64,000 nucleotides of DNA from Bacillota bacterium (lineage in GTDB: Bacteria; Bacillota; UBA4882; UBA8346). This document shows, piece after piece, positions 1 to 7,823 of the stretch (position 1 is the stretch's first letter; each line of letters begins with the position of its first letter). The translations under genes were made by a program, and so were the position numbers. Where the stretch lies: positions 1 through 64,000 of the forward strand of contig JAEZFP010000073.1 of NCBI GenBank assembly GCA_023417475.1, in the 5' to 3' direction. The notes beneath the pieces are model-generated. The model was not told the DNA's origin. It made no database searches and saw only the letters and a list, made by a program, of their open reading frames with translations.

Positions 1-61
1 CCCTCCGCGCCGATGGTACTTGTCGGGAAACCGGCCGGGAGACTAGGTCTTCGCCAGGACC
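1..61 (+). rRNA. 5S ribosomal RNA, 3' part (5' end outside window)
   Basis: The first ~60 bases match the 3' half of bacterial 5S rRNA: the CCGATGGTACT segment, a G-rich stem, then GGGAGACTAGGTC and the closing CGCCAGG strand. A strong terminator follows directly, as expected at the end of an rRNA operon. The 5' half lies upstream of the window, so the exact ends cannot be set. Confidence 0.87.
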
Positions 62-73
62 TATCTTTTTTGA

Positions 74-114
74 AAACCCCGCCCCTTTGCATTTATGCAA
101 AGGGCGGGGTTTTT
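74..114 (+). terminator. Rho-independent terminator of the rRNA operon
   Basis: A long GC-rich stem (AACCCCGCCC...GGGCGGGGTT with a TTTGCA/TGCAAA extension and one bulged C) is followed by five T. It sits just after the 5S 3' end and closes the ribosomal operon. Confidence 0.9.
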
Positions 115-199
115 GGTTTGCGTTCATTGGGCGAGCAGTGCCCGATGAGGGGAGATAATCACTTGAACGTGAATTTTTACAATTGCCGATTTTCACAAT

Positions 200-553
200 A
201 TGGAGCAGGAAAATGACGAAAAAGGTTTAACTTGTTTTGACGGAGAAAGAATATTGATAATGCGATTCGAAGCGAAGGAGTTGCCAAATAAAATGAAACG
301 ATCCAAATCAAGCGGGGTATCCGAAGATTTCGACGAGGTTGCGATCAGTCTGGGAATTGATGAGCTAGAAGCGATTGGTCCACAATTGAACGAGGCGCAA
401 AAGAAACTAATGAAACGGGCGATTGAAGCCGCTTCAATTGGAGAAAAAACAAACGCTCGCAATTTGTTGATGGATTTAATTAAAACTGTCAAAGACGAAA
501 ATGTCAAAACAAGTATCCAGTATGTGGCGAACTGTTATTTTGAGAGTGAATGA
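200..553 (+). CDS. Hypothetical small protein (~117 aa or shorter)
   Basis: I do not recognise a family. The product is acidic/basic mixed, soluble and probably helical, with no signal peptide or membrane segment. The start is uncertain: ATG at 200 has no clear Shine-Dalgarno; in-frame ATG codons at 260 (GGAGAAAG upstream) and 293 (AAGGAG, 13-nt spacing) are alternatives giving 97 or 86 residues. It is the first gene after the rRNA operon, in an accessory region of small unknown genes. It could be a young or fast-evolving gene; coding potential is moderate. Confidence 0.5.
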   Translation: MEQENDEKGLTCFDGERILIMRFEAKELPNKMKRSKSSGVSEDFDEVAISLGIDELEAIGPQLNEAQKKLMKRAIEAASIGEKTNARNLLMDLIKTVKDENVKTSIQYVANCYFESE

Positions 554-791
554 GTGAATGGTGAGGTGATTCGAGGTACCCATCCGTAAAGCGGCGCTGG
601 AAGCAAATTGACCCAAGTCGTGGAACGGTTGAAAAACCTGCAACGTCCCGCCGTTGAAAATGCCGTTGCAGCGACAATGAAAGATGGCGGCAGTTTCAAA
701 CCGGATTGCCGGTGAGGGTTCGGGCACGGCGGGTATCACTTATGGGATCTTAGAAGGAGTCCGTTTGGATACTTGACCTCCCGGTTCAAAA

Positions 792-827
792 CCAAATCCA
801 AATTTGGCGTTATATACTGTTTATAAC
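792..827 (+). promoter_or_regulatory. Two adjacent palindromes upstream of the Spy/CpxP-like gene
   Basis: CCAAAT-4 nt-ATTTGG (792-807) and GTTATA-7 nt-TATAAC (809-827) lie back to back 24-59 nt before the start at 851. Both look like dimer-binding operator sites; the second overlaps a possible -10 (TATACT). The regulator is unknown and the promoter is not clear enough to call. Confidence 0.4.
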
Positions 828-850
828 ATCATTTTAAAGGAGCTGAAACG

Positions 851-1396
851 ATGAAAAAAGTTGCTTTAATCGGCGCTCTAATTGTCTTGATCGGCGCAGT
901 TCCCTTTGTGGCATTGGCTAATGAACCGGTCAAAAATGAACCGGGCGCGCCCAACCCTCCTCCTGGGGCGGAATCGGAAATGATGAATGACCGTCCCTAC
1001 TCCGGCGCCCCCGACCCAACGTCTCGGGGTGAAATGCGAAGCCCCGATTGTCCGCCGCCGCTTCTGAAATTGGCGGATGCAAAATTGGATCTCTCTTTTG
1101 AACAGCAACTAAAAATAATGGAGATTAGACAATCGTTTATCAGAGAAAGTCAACCGCTTTGGTTTGCTCTTGAGAAGAATCAAATCCAATTACGCCGGTT
1201 ATGGGGCGAGAAAATCTTAAACCAAAAGGTGATTGAGGAAAAAGAGGTCGAAGTTACATTAACCCGGGTGAAGCTTCGTCTGCTAGAGCGCCGTTTAATG
1301 GAGCAATTGAACGCCGTATTAACTCCGGAACAACAAAAACGGCTTCAAAACTTCCGGCCCGATCCGAACCAGGTGCGGCCCATTGGTCCGAAATAA
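851..1396 (+). CDS. Spy/CpxP-like secreted protein (LTxxQ repeat)
   Basis: A Sec signal peptide (basic MKK, hydrophobic core, cleavage near ALA-NE, residue ~23) is followed by a Pro-rich linker (residues 24-75) and a helical domain (75-165) with two diagnostic features of the CpxP/Spy family: a first helix with LSFEQQLKIMEIRQ, and a C-terminal LTPEQQKRL motif. Family members are periplasmic, helical, dimeric proteins acting in envelope stress or metal stress as chaperones or sensors. A periplasmic location here presumes an outer membrane, which other genes in the window support. Shine-Dalgarno AAAGGAG precedes ATG. The gene stands alone, with two palindromes upstream and a terminator downstream. 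Function beyond the family level is inference. Confidence 0.78.
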   Translation: MKKVALIGALIVLIGAVPFVALANEPVKNEPGAPNPPPGAESEMMNDRPYSGAPDPTSRGEMRSPDCPPPLLKLADAKLDLSFEQQLKIMEIRQSFIRESQPLWFALEKNQIQLRRLWGEKILNQKVIEEKEVEVTLTRVKLRLLERRLMEQLNAVLTPEQQKRLQNFRPDPNQVRPIGPK

Positions 1397-1409
1397 CCTA
1401 TTTTCCGTT

Positions 1410-1442
1410 GACCCAGCGCTAATTCATGCTGGGTCCTTTTTT
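1410..1442 (+). terminator. Rho-independent terminator
   Basis: GACCCAGC, an 11-nt loop, GCTGGGTC, then a run of six T, 14 nt after the stop of the Spy/CpxP-like gene. Confidence 0.88.
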
Positions 1443-1514
1443 GATCTGCGGAAATATATCGAATTCTAATAATTTCCGCCGAAGAGAAAAGCGAAAACAG
1501 AAAGGAGCGTGAGC

Positions 1515-1730
1515 ATGAACTTAGCGGATCAAATCTGTGTCGCGGGAATCAGAACACTTTTTGAACAAGAAAACTGTCCGTTTCATTCCCTGGAAAATCT
1601 CGCTGATGAACAGGTTTTAGCTTTCATCATCCGGATCAGAATCTTTGGATATCCGGAAAAAATGGATGCCGAAACGTTTCTCGGTGAAGTGGAGCGGGCG
1701 TTGAGGCTGACGGCGGAAACGCTGAATTAA
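1515..1730 (+). CDS. Hypothetical small protein (71 aa)
   Basis: Start ATG at 1515 is chosen because AAAGGAG lies 7 nt upstream; a GTG at 1509 is too close to that site. The product is acidic, soluble, with two predicted helices and one Cys pair (C7, C21). I recognise no family. A 23-codon frame starts 3 nt after its stop (1734) but has no ribosome site and is not called. Confidence 0.6.
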   Translation: MNLADQICVAGIRTLFEQENCPFHSLENLADEQVLAFIIRIRIFGYPEKMDAETFLGEVERALRLTAETLN

Positions 1731-1866
1731 AACATGGAAAAATCAGTTGCCGGAAAAGCTCTGGTGTCCTTTGATGCTTTGACTCGGACGAAAAAAGTGG
1801 AATAAAGGTTTATGCTTATGCATATAATTAACTACTTATTTTTATTCCGAAAATGGAGGGATCATC

Positions 1867-1965
1867 ATGGCTGATGAAGAGCAGTTTCCCGAAGAGCCGA
1901 ACCAGAAGCAACAAGCCGAGTTTGAACGTTTCCCGGAGAATGTCGAACAAGAGGGGCGGGACTGA
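1867..1965 (+). CDS. Very small acidic protein (32 aa), tentative
   Basis: ATG at 1867 has GGAGG 8 nt upstream. The 32-residue product is highly acidic (EEP, PEEP, EFERFPE) and Gln-rich, without hydrophobic stretches. No family recognised. The good ribosome site is the only real support; it may be a small acidic spore- or stress-type protein, but that is a guess. Confidence 0.4.
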   Translation: MADEEQFPEEPNQKQQAEFERFPENVEQEGRD

Positions 1966-2011
1966 CCTTCCGCAGGTGCGTCCCATCGCAAACCTACCGG
2001 TTGATTGCGAG

Positions 2012-2122
2012 GCCACGAAAAACCTCCGACTCGATAGATTGACCTGCAATATATGGTATTAAACCTTCTTTAGGCTATCAATATATTGTAGGTCAATGTT
2101 AATTTCAGAAGTTTTTCAGTGG
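2012..2122 (+). repeat. Palindromic repeat element, copy 1 (~111 bp)
   Basis: Terminal inverted repeat CCAC(T)GAAAAAC / GTTTTTCAGTGG; inner inverted repeat TTGACCTGCAATA / TATTGTAGGTCAA. About 80% identical by eye to the copy at 3889-4001 in the same orientation, with a 29-bp identical block (here 2069-2097). Outer flanks (1991-2011 and 2123-2145) also pair imperfectly (AACCTA-CCGG with CCGGTTAGGTT). No open frame. Most like a MITE or a REP-type palindrome; no matching transposase is in the window. Confidence 0.85.
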
Positions 2123-2268
2123 TTTAGCTGATTGCCGGTTAGGTTATTCCCTGTCTGACGGAAAACGGCAGAAGGAGTCAGGAATAAAAAAGTTTGAACG
2201 TAGTTGATGAATGAAGGCATCGATTTAAGCATAATCTATCAGGACAGGTCTAACATTTGGGGGAATCA

Positions 2269-2406
2269 ATGTTTAAAGATTATTTGCGGCATTTGCAGGA
2301 GTTTCTAAAATCCCCGGCCTTGAGCAGGGCAGACCGTCGCAAACTTTTAGTCGAGATTAATCGCGTCAATTATGAGATTGAACAAGCAAAGAAAAATCCG
2401 GGATGA
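2269..2406 (+). CDS. Small hypothetical protein (45 aa)
   Basis: ATG at 2269 is preceded by GGGGG (2259-2263). The 45-residue product is basic and helical (MFKDYLRHLQEF...RRKLLVEINRVNYEIEQAKK) and its stop lies inside an intrinsic terminator hairpin, as often seen for real small genes. The frame ends exactly where the terminator begins, which supports a discrete transcript. Function unknown. Confidence 0.55.
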   Translation: MFKDYLRHLQEFLKSPALSRADRRKLLVEINRVNYEIEQAKKNPG

Positions 2407-2417
2407 CCGGATTTTTT
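2392..2417 (+). terminator. Rho-independent terminator overlapping a stop codon
   Basis: AAAAATCCGG-GATGA-CCGGATTTTTT: a 10-bp stem with the TGA stop of the 45-aa gene in its loop. The A-rich left arm makes it bidirectional, so it can also stop transcription of the minus-strand SIR2 gene ending at 2464. Confidence 0.85.
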
Positions 2418-2463
2418 AAATTCCGTACCAAAATTAAAGAGCGACAACGCCCTTGATTTGACT

Positions 2464-3699
2464 TTATTTTAACCATTTGCGAAGAGCTTTACCGACTGCA
2501 GCCAGTTCGCTGCCGAAGGCTTGCGGTTTGACAGCGCCGTTGCCGGTCGGGGTTTCGGCCATAAATAACTTGGTTTTGGGGTAGCGATGTTGCAGATAGT
2601 TTGCGTAAGTAAACGACGCATCAGTGACAATCCGGGCCGAGCGTTCCGCCAGAGCGAAGATTTTGGCGACCGAATCAATTTTGGTGGCAATATCCCACAA
2701 TGTCACCGGGACTGCTCCCAGCTCGCGAATGATCGGATAAATGCTATTTTTATAAGCGGTTAACCGTTCCGGTGCAATGGCGACAAAACATAGGTTGTTG
2801 TGGGGCGGATCATTATTCAGCGCTGCGGCAACCGCCGGGTCGGTGGCTATCCAATCCCGGATCATCGTTCCGGTCCAGTAGTCGAGTAGTTCCGTCAGGA
2901 CTCCCCTTAGAACTGCGGGATAGGTGTACTCACTGCCGACATAATTAATGGAGTAAACGTTGTGACGGCGCAAGCGGAGGACTGCGTCGGGGGTCGCATT
3001 GACCTGAATCGAATATCCCAAGCGTTGAAACAGCCCGATCTGTTGACCCACCAAACGGAGGACAGTACGGAAATCATAGTCGCTCAAGCTGTAACCAATG
3101 AAAAAAGGAGTATAAGCGGCAAGCAGATAGGTGAGATAGACCGTTTTCAACGGATAACGAGCGTGGTAAGCGTCATAGTCCTTCTCAGTAACGGCAATAT
3201 CTTCGGGATGATTGAAATCGCCGTGGAACTTGAACAACCGTACGCCTTGAGGAGCGATATTCACGGCAATCTGGGTTTCGCTTACTTGGGGAGCGACCGG
3301 TATGCCGAGACGCTGGTAGGCGTTCTCCAACAAAACGTCAAAGTTGGAGGTTGCCACGATCGGGAAGGGCAGTTGCGCAAAGACGCTAATCGGTTCACCC
3401 GGTTCAGCAACCGGGGGGTTGAGCCGATTTGCCAACGCTTCAAGCAGTTGGGTGCGGCCAAACTCCTGTTGAAAGGCTGCCATGACATCAATTGGATCAA
3501 CCCAATACCGGTTTACGGGTTCAGTACATTTGCGCAAGTTGTAGCCGGGTATTTGTTTCCCAAGTTCAATCGCAATTCCCTCAAACGACGGCAACGGTGG
3601 GATGGCATTAAATGACAACCCCGCTCCGACAAAGGGGACCACGTGATTGTTGACCAAATCATCTAAGAACGGCTGGGGGATATTCTCAATATAGGTCAC
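2464..3699 (-). CDS. SIR2-family protein with C-terminal nucleotide-enzyme-like domain; probable anti-phage effector
   Basis: 411 aa. Residues ~10-270 form a SIR2_2-type domain: VPFVGAGLS (NAD-binding loop), TSNFD with the catalytic Asn, KFHGD with the catalytic His, and GYSLSDYD. Such domains in Thoeris ThsA, DSR and related systems destroy NAD+ on infection. Residues ~300-411 form a separate alpha/beta domain (CFVAIAPERL, later ARIVTDASF) reminiscent of TIR-like or nucleoside deoxyribosyltransferase-like folds; the usual catalytic Glu of those folds is not evident, so it may sense rather than cleave. Start GTG at 3699 has GGAGG 7 nt upstream. The gene is alone on its strand, between two directly repeated palindromic elements, next to an rRNA operon end. 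Defence function is inference from family and setting. Confidence 0.8.
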   Translation of the reverse strand: MTYIENIPQPFLDDLVNNHVVPFVGAGLSFNAIPPLPSFEGIAIELGKQIPGYNLRKCTEPVNRYWVDPIDVMAAFQQEFGRTQLLEALANRLNPPVAEPGEPISVFAQLPFPIVATSNFDVLLENAYQRLGIPVAPQVSETQIAVNIAPQGVRLFKFHGDFNHPEDIAVTEKDYDAYHARYPLKTVYLTYLLAAYTPFFIGYSLSDYDFRTVLRLVGQQIGLFQRLGYSIQVNATPDAVLRLRRHNVYSINYVGSEYTYPAVLRGVLTELLDYWTGTMIRDWIATDPAVAAALNNDPPHNNLCFVAIAPERLTAYKNSIYPIIRELGAVPVTLWDIATKIDSVAKIFALAERSARIVTDASFTYANYLQHRYPKTKLFMAETPTGNGAVKPQAFGSELAAVGKALRKWLK

Positions 3700-3888
3700 G
3701 GGATCGCCTCCAAGTCAATCTCTTTCATTTTGCACGAAGAACGTAGGCAATGATAACCGGGCGCAATGTTTTCCATGATACAGATAGTTTACGCACCGTC
3801 ACGTCCGGCGTGTTATTCCAATGGGAGAGGAGATGAAAGGATTGCTTTGAATTCGATCAAAAAATAAAAAGACAAAAGTCTGAAGCAA

Positions 3889-4001
3889 GCCACTGAAAAA
3901 CCACCGCTCTGAAAGATTGACCTACAATAGATAGTGAGTAGCTTGCTTTAGGCTATCAATATATTGTAGGTCAAGGTTATTTCGAGCAGTTTTTCAGTGG
4001 C
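3889..4001 (+). repeat. Palindromic repeat element, copy 2 (~113 bp), inside a terminator-like hairpin
   Basis: Perfect terminal inverted repeat GCCACTGAAAAAC / GTTTTTCAGTGGC and inner repeat TTGACCTACAATA / TATTGTAGGTCAA. Same orientation as copy 1. Outside it lie AAAAAGACAAAAGTC (3866-3880) and GACTCTTGTCTTTTT (4017-4031), arms of a larger hairpin; read on the minus strand this has a T-rich 3' arm and lies 40 nt after leuB, so the element seems to sit within the leu-operon terminator. The rest of 3700-4072 holds no gene. Confidence 0.87.
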
Positions 4002-4072
4002 CTCGTCTGAAGTACGGACTCTTGTCTTTTTGCTAAGTTACGGTGGTATTTTTACAATTGGTTAGTTCAATT

Positions 4073-5140
4073 TTAAATCCGCTCCCGGACCAACTGGCCC
4101 ATCTCCCGCGTTCCGACCCGTTTCATGCCCGGGGTCATCAGATCGGCGGTGCGGTAGCCGTCGTCTAAAACTTGAGCCACAGCGGCTTCAATGGCAACGG
4201 CGGCCGGCGCCAGTCCGAAACTATGCCGGAGCATCAAGGCGACGCTGAGAATGGTCGCCAAGGGATTCGCCAGGTCTTGACCGGCAATGTCGGGAGCCGA
4301 ACCGTGAGACGGCTCGTAAAGGGCGACCTCGCCGCCAAGACTGGCCGAAGCGAGCATCCCCAGCGAACCGGCCAGCATCGAAGCCTGATCGGATAAAATA
4401 TCGCCAAAGGTATTTTCGGTGACAATCACATCAAATTGGCCCGGGTTACGCACCAATTGCATCGCGCAGTTATCGACGTACATATGGGATAATTCCACCT
4501 CCGGGAATTCGGCGGCCACTTTGACGATGGTCTCGCGCCAAAGCCGTGAACTTTCCAGGACATTGGCCTTGTCAACCGAGCAAAGCCGTTTCTTACGTTG
4601 CCGGGCCGCGGTGAAGGCCAGCCGGGCGATGCGTTCGATCTCCGGGGTGCTGTAAACTAGCGTGTCAATTGCCTGTTCGATGCCGCTCGGTAGGATTTCG
4701 CGTTTTTTGGGGCCGAAGTAAAGGCCACCGGTCAACTCGCGGTAGATCAAGAGATCAATGCCGCGGATCACGTCCGGCTTAAGACTGGAAGCGTCAAGCA
4801 GCGGCTCGTAAACTTGGACGGGACGAAGGTTGGCGAACAATCCCAACTCTTTGCGGAGCGGTAGGAGCGCAGCCCGTTCCGGACGGAGTTCCGGGGGCAG
4901 TTGGTCCATTTTGGGACTGCCTACGGCCCCCAACAGCACGGCGTCGGACTGTTTGCAAAGCTCCAAAGTGGCCGGCGGCAGCGGATGGCCGGTTTGGTCA
5001 TAGGCGTCTTCACTGATCAGACCCTCGCGGAATTGAAAGGTATATTGAAACTTGGCGGCGACTTTTTCTAAAGTGGCGACCGCTTCGGGAACGATCTCCC
5101 GGCCGATGCCATCGCCGGCCAGGACAGCAATTTTATACAT
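4073..5140 (-). CDS. leuB: 3-isopropylmalate dehydrogenase
   Basis: 355 aa, the usual length. It oxidises and decarboxylates 3-isopropylmalate with NAD+ in cytosolic leucine synthesis. Seen: N-terminal GDGIGREIVPE; LLGAVGSPKMD; substrate-binding arginines in the RPER/LRKEL and LIYRELTGGLYFG segment; YVDNCAMQLV and DVIVTENTFGDILSDQASML with the metal-binding aspartates; EPSHGSAPDIAGQDLANP, the NAD-site motif typical of isopropylmalate (not isocitrate) enzymes. Start ATG at 5140 is chosen because GGAGG lies 8 nt upstream; GTG at 5149 would abut that site. Last gene of the operon, 20 nt after leuD. Confidence 0.97.
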   Translation of the reverse strand: MYKIAVLAGDGIGREIVPEAVATLEKVAAKFQYTFQFREGLISEDAYDQTGHPLPPATLELCKQSDAVLLGAVGSPKMDQLPPELRPERAALLPLRKELGLFANLRPVQVYEPLLDASSLKPDVIRGIDLLIYRELTGGLYFGPKKREILPSGIEQAIDTLVYSTPEIERIARLAFTAARQRKKRLCSVDKANVLESSRLWRETIVKVAAEFPEVELSHMYVDNCAMQLVRNPGQFDVIVTENTFGDILSDQASMLAGSLGMLASASLGGEVALYEPSHGSAPDIAGQDLANPLATILSVALMLRHSFGLAPAAVAIEAAVAQVLDDGYRTADLMTPGMKRVGTREMGQLVRERI

Positions 5141-5160
5141 TTTTTTCACCTCCAGTGTGA

Positions 5161-5664
5161 TTAGCGGGCGGCTAGGCGCCGCTTAACATATTCAATCAAC
5201 CCTCCGGCGTTAATCAGTTCTTGCATAAAGGAGGGGAATGGAGCCGCTTGATAGGTTTGACCGTCGGTCAAATCCTGGATCTGACCGTTGGATAGGTCGA
5301 CCCGGATTTGGTGTCCTTCGGCAATGGCGGCGCTGGCTTCGGGAGATTCCAAAATCGGCAGACCGATATTGATCGCGTTGCGGTAAAAGATCCGGGCGAA
5401 CGAGGCCGCAATTACGCAGGAAACCCCGGCGACTTTGATTGCCAGCGGGGCGTGCTCGCGGGAACTGCCGCACCCGAAGTTCTTGCCGGCGACAATGATG
5501 TCGTTAACCGCCATTTTGTTGACAAATTGGGGGTCGGCGTCTTCCATGCAATGAGCGGCCAATTCCTGGGGGTCGCTGGTATTGAGATACCGCGCGGGAA
5601 TGATCAGGTCGGTATCGATATCGTTGCCAAATTTCCAAACTTTTCCTTGTAACATATTGTTCAT
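5161..5664 (-). CDS. leuD: 3-isopropylmalate dehydratase small subunit
   Basis: 167 aa, matching the short (archaeal/clostridial) LeuD type. Partner of LeuC in isomerising 2-isopropylmalate to 3-isopropylmalate. Seen: GNDIDTDLIIPARYLNTSD near the N terminus, NFGCGSSREHAP (swivelling-domain substrate loop) at residues ~62-73, and ARIFYRNAINIGLPI. Its ATG overlaps the leuC TGA by 4 nt (ATGA), so translation is coupled; TTGGAG lies in the end of leuC. Expression comes from the promoter at 7.84 kb. Confidence 0.97.
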   Translation of the reverse strand: MNNMLQGKVWKFGNDIDTDLIIPARYLNTSDPQELAAHCMEDADPQFVNKMAVNDIIVAGKNFGCGSSREHAPLAIKVAGVSCVIAASFARIFYRNAINIGLPILESPEASAAIAEGHQIRVDLSNGQIQDLTDGQTYQAAPFPSFMQELINAGGLIEYVKRRLAAR

Positions 5665-6929
5665 TTTACTCCAACCTCCTCAGGTCCGCTAATCTTTCCG
5701 GCGATTGCCGATGCGGCGGCGATCGCCGGTCCCGCCAAATACACTTCGCTTTCGGGATGTCCCATCCGGCCGACGAAATTGCGATTGGTGGTGGCGATCG
5801 CCCGTTCGCCCTTGGCGAGAATGCCCATATGGCCGCCTAAGCAAGGACCGCACGTGGGCGTGGAGACGACCGCGCCGGCATCCACAAAGATATCAAACAA
5901 ACCTTCCTGCATCGCTTGTTTCCAAATTGTCTGGGTTCCGGGAATCACAATCAGCCGGACATTGGAGTTGACCTTCTGTCCTTTCAGAACGACGGCGGCT
6001 TCGCGCAGATCTTCGATTCGCCCATTGGTGCATGAACCAATCACTGCTTGATCAATTGCCACATCGCCACAGGCGGACAACGGACGGGTGTTCTCCGGCA
6101 GGTGGGGGAAAGCGATTTGGGGTTCCAACTTCGTGACATCCCACTCATAAACTTGGCTGTAACGGGCGTCGGCGTCGCTAGTGTAGACGGTATAGGGACG
6201 TTTGGCGCGGGACGCGATATAATCGAGGGTTTTTTGGTCCACCGCAAAGATCCCGTTTTTAGCCCCGGCTTCAATCGCCATGTTGGCCATGGTGAACCGG
6301 CCGTCCATTGATAATGCGCCAATGGTTTCGCCACTGAATTCCATCGCTTGGTACCGGGCGCCGTCGACGCCGATCTGGCCGATGGTATAGAGAATTAAGT
6401 CTTTTCCCCCGACCCAGCGTGGTAATTTGCCGTAGAAAACAAACTTGATGCTTTCCGGAACCTTAAACCAGACCTCGCCCAAGGCCATGGCCGCCGCCAT
6501 GTCGGTACTGCCGACTCCGGTGGAGAAAGCGCCAACCGCCCCGTAAGTACAGGTATGCGAGTCGGCTCCGATGATCAGATCGCCCGGCAAAGCCAGGCCT
6601 TGCTCCGGCAGCAGGCAATGTTCGATACCCATCTGGCCGACTTCGAAATAATTGACAATCTCGTGTTTACGGGCGAACTCGCGCATCTGTTTGGCTTGTT
6701 CGGCCGATTTGATGTCTTTATTGGGCGTAAAATGATCCGGGACCAATGCGATCTTGTGACGGTCAAACACCGTTGGGGCACCGCTCTTTTCAAATTCCCG
6801 GATCGCTAAAGGCGATGTGATATCGTTGCCTAAGACCAAATCAACTTTGGCCTGGATCAGTTCGCCCGGAGTTACCGTTTCTTTCCCGGCGTGGGCCGCC
6901 AGGATCTTTTCAGTCATTGTCATTCCCAT
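5661..6929 (-). CDS. leuC: 3-isopropylmalate dehydratase large subunit
   Basis: 422 aa, the short LeuC/HacA type found in clostridia and archaea rather than the ~465-aa enterobacterial type. An aconitase-family [4Fe-4S] enzyme. Seen: DHFTPNKDIKSAEQ; GADSHTCTYGA; IGSCTNGRIEDL with the first cluster Cys; TPTCGPCLGGHMG with the other two; C-terminal NFVGRMGHPESEVYLAGP. Start at 6929 has GAGGTG 7 nt upstream. leuA is not in the window. Stands 11 nt after the methyltransferase gene and overlaps leuD by 4 nt. Confidence 0.97.
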   Translation of the reverse strand: MGMTMTEKILAAHAGKETVTPGELIQAKVDLVLGNDITSPLAIREFEKSGAPTVFDRHKIALVPDHFTPNKDIKSAEQAKQMREFARKHEIVNYFEVGQMGIEHCLLPEQGLALPGDLIIGADSHTCTYGAVGAFSTGVGSTDMAAAMALGEVWFKVPESIKFVFYGKLPRWVGGKDLILYTIGQIGVDGARYQAMEFSGETIGALSMDGRFTMANMAIEAGAKNGIFAVDQKTLDYIASRAKRPYTVYTSDADARYSQVYEWDVTKLEPQIAFPHLPENTRPLSACGDVAIDQAVIGSCTNGRIEDLREAAVVLKGQKVNSNVRLIVIPGTQTIWKQAMQEGLFDIFVDAGAVVSTPTCGPCLGGHMGILAKGERAIATTNRNFVGRMGHPESEVYLAGPAIAAASAIAGKISGPEEVGVK

Positions 6930-6940
6930 TAAAAATCACC

Positions 6941-7798
6941 TCATTGATTATTGTTGCTTTTGACGCCGGTGGCAATGAACATTGGAATCTCAACGGTCAT
7001 CCCGGCTTGATTGGTCGTGCGGCATTGACACCCCAACTCGTTGACGTTAACCTCGGTGAAGCCGGCGTCATGAAACCATTGCTTGAGCTCGACATCTTCA
7101 AACCCCAACCAGACATCGAACTTTTCCGGTTTCACCCATTGGTGGCGGTGGGCCATGACATCGGTAACGACGAGCCGGCCTCCCGGTTTCAATGCACGGA
7201 ACATCTCGCGGATGGCGATTTGCGGTTCGAGCAGATGATGTAACAGGAGATTGGCGAAGATCATATCTTGCGTGTCGTCGGCCAGCGGCAGGTCATGGGC
7301 GTCGCCCTCTAAAAGCTCGACAGGATGCAGCCCGGCTTGATTCAGTTCATTCCCGGCCACCTCCAGCATAGCGGTGGACAGGTCGACGGCAGTCACTTTG
7401 GCGGCGTATTGAGCCAGGCCTTTGGCGAGATATCCGGTGCCGGTGCCAATGTCGGCTACTTGCGAATGCGGCGCGGGCGGGTATTGGTTTACCACCAGAT
7501 CCCGGAGGGAACCGCCGTCACCATACGAATCCTTGCGCAGCTCGTCATAGACTGGGGCGACTTGGGCGAAATAGGCTTTGTTTTCATCTTCGACCACCGC
7601 ATAGTCTTGAGAATTCCCCATGGCAATCCACTGCAACAAGGCAACCCGGGAGAAACGCCACTCGCGGCCGACTTTGCGGGCGGGAAGCGATTCTTCCTTG
7701 AGAAGTTTGAGAAAGGTTTTGGTGCTGACTTGGAATAGTTGGCTGGCCTCTTCCAAGGTGAGAACATCTTTTACCGGTTCGAAACTGCTTTCAACCAT
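6941..7798 (-). CDS. Excisionase-type HTH fused to SAM-dependent methyltransferase
   Basis: 285 aa. Residues ~10-60 form a MerR/excisionase-like winged helix (LTLEEASQLFQVSTKTFLKLLKEE...GREWRFSR), a DNA-binding module. Residues ~85-275 form a class I methyltransferase: VADIGTGTGYLA (SAM loop), VTAVDLS, GDAHDLPL, ANLLLHHLLEP, ALKPGGRLVVTD, the UbiE/ArsM-like pattern. ATG at 7798 with AGAGGAAG upstream is chosen; the longer frame from 7825 is excluded because its ATG lies inside the -10 box. First gene of the operon with leuCDB, 11 nt before leuC. A DNA-binding methyltransferase may regulate the operon; target and substrate are unknown. Confidence 0.85.
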   Translation of the reverse strand: MVESSFEPVKDVLTLEEASQLFQVSTKTFLKLLKEESLPARKVGREWRFSRVALLQWIAMGNSQDYAVVEDENKAYFAQVAPVYDELRKDSYGDGGSLRDLVVNQYPPAPHSQVADIGTGTGYLAKGLAQYAAKVTAVDLSTAMLEVAGNELNQAGLHPVELLEGDAHDLPLADDTQDMIFANLLLHHLLEPQIAIREMFRALKPGGRLVVTDVMAHRHQWVKPEKFDVWLGFEDVELKQWFHDAGFTEVNVNELGCQCRTTNQAGMTVEIPMFIATGVKSNNNQ

Positions 7799-7823
7799 CG
7801 TTCTTCCTCTAGCTTTTTTTACC

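Noticed and set aside
588..714. Open stretch encoding LTQVVERLKNLQRPAVENAV-like residues
   Set aside because: Protein-like in composition but without a start site or stop-to-stop length; perhaps a gene remnant, not supportable.
1734..1805. 23-codon frame after the 71-aa gene
   Set aside because: No ribosome site of its own and too short to judge; coupling to the preceding stop is possible but unsupported.
2962..3615. 217-aa frame on the plus strand opposite the SIR2 gene
   Set aside because: It lies entirely antisense to a gene with clear SIR2 motifs and has no ribosome site or domain.
2012..4001. Palindromic repeats as CRISPR repeats
   Set aside because: Only two ~112-bp copies 1.8 kb apart, with genes between them and no spacer array or cas genes.
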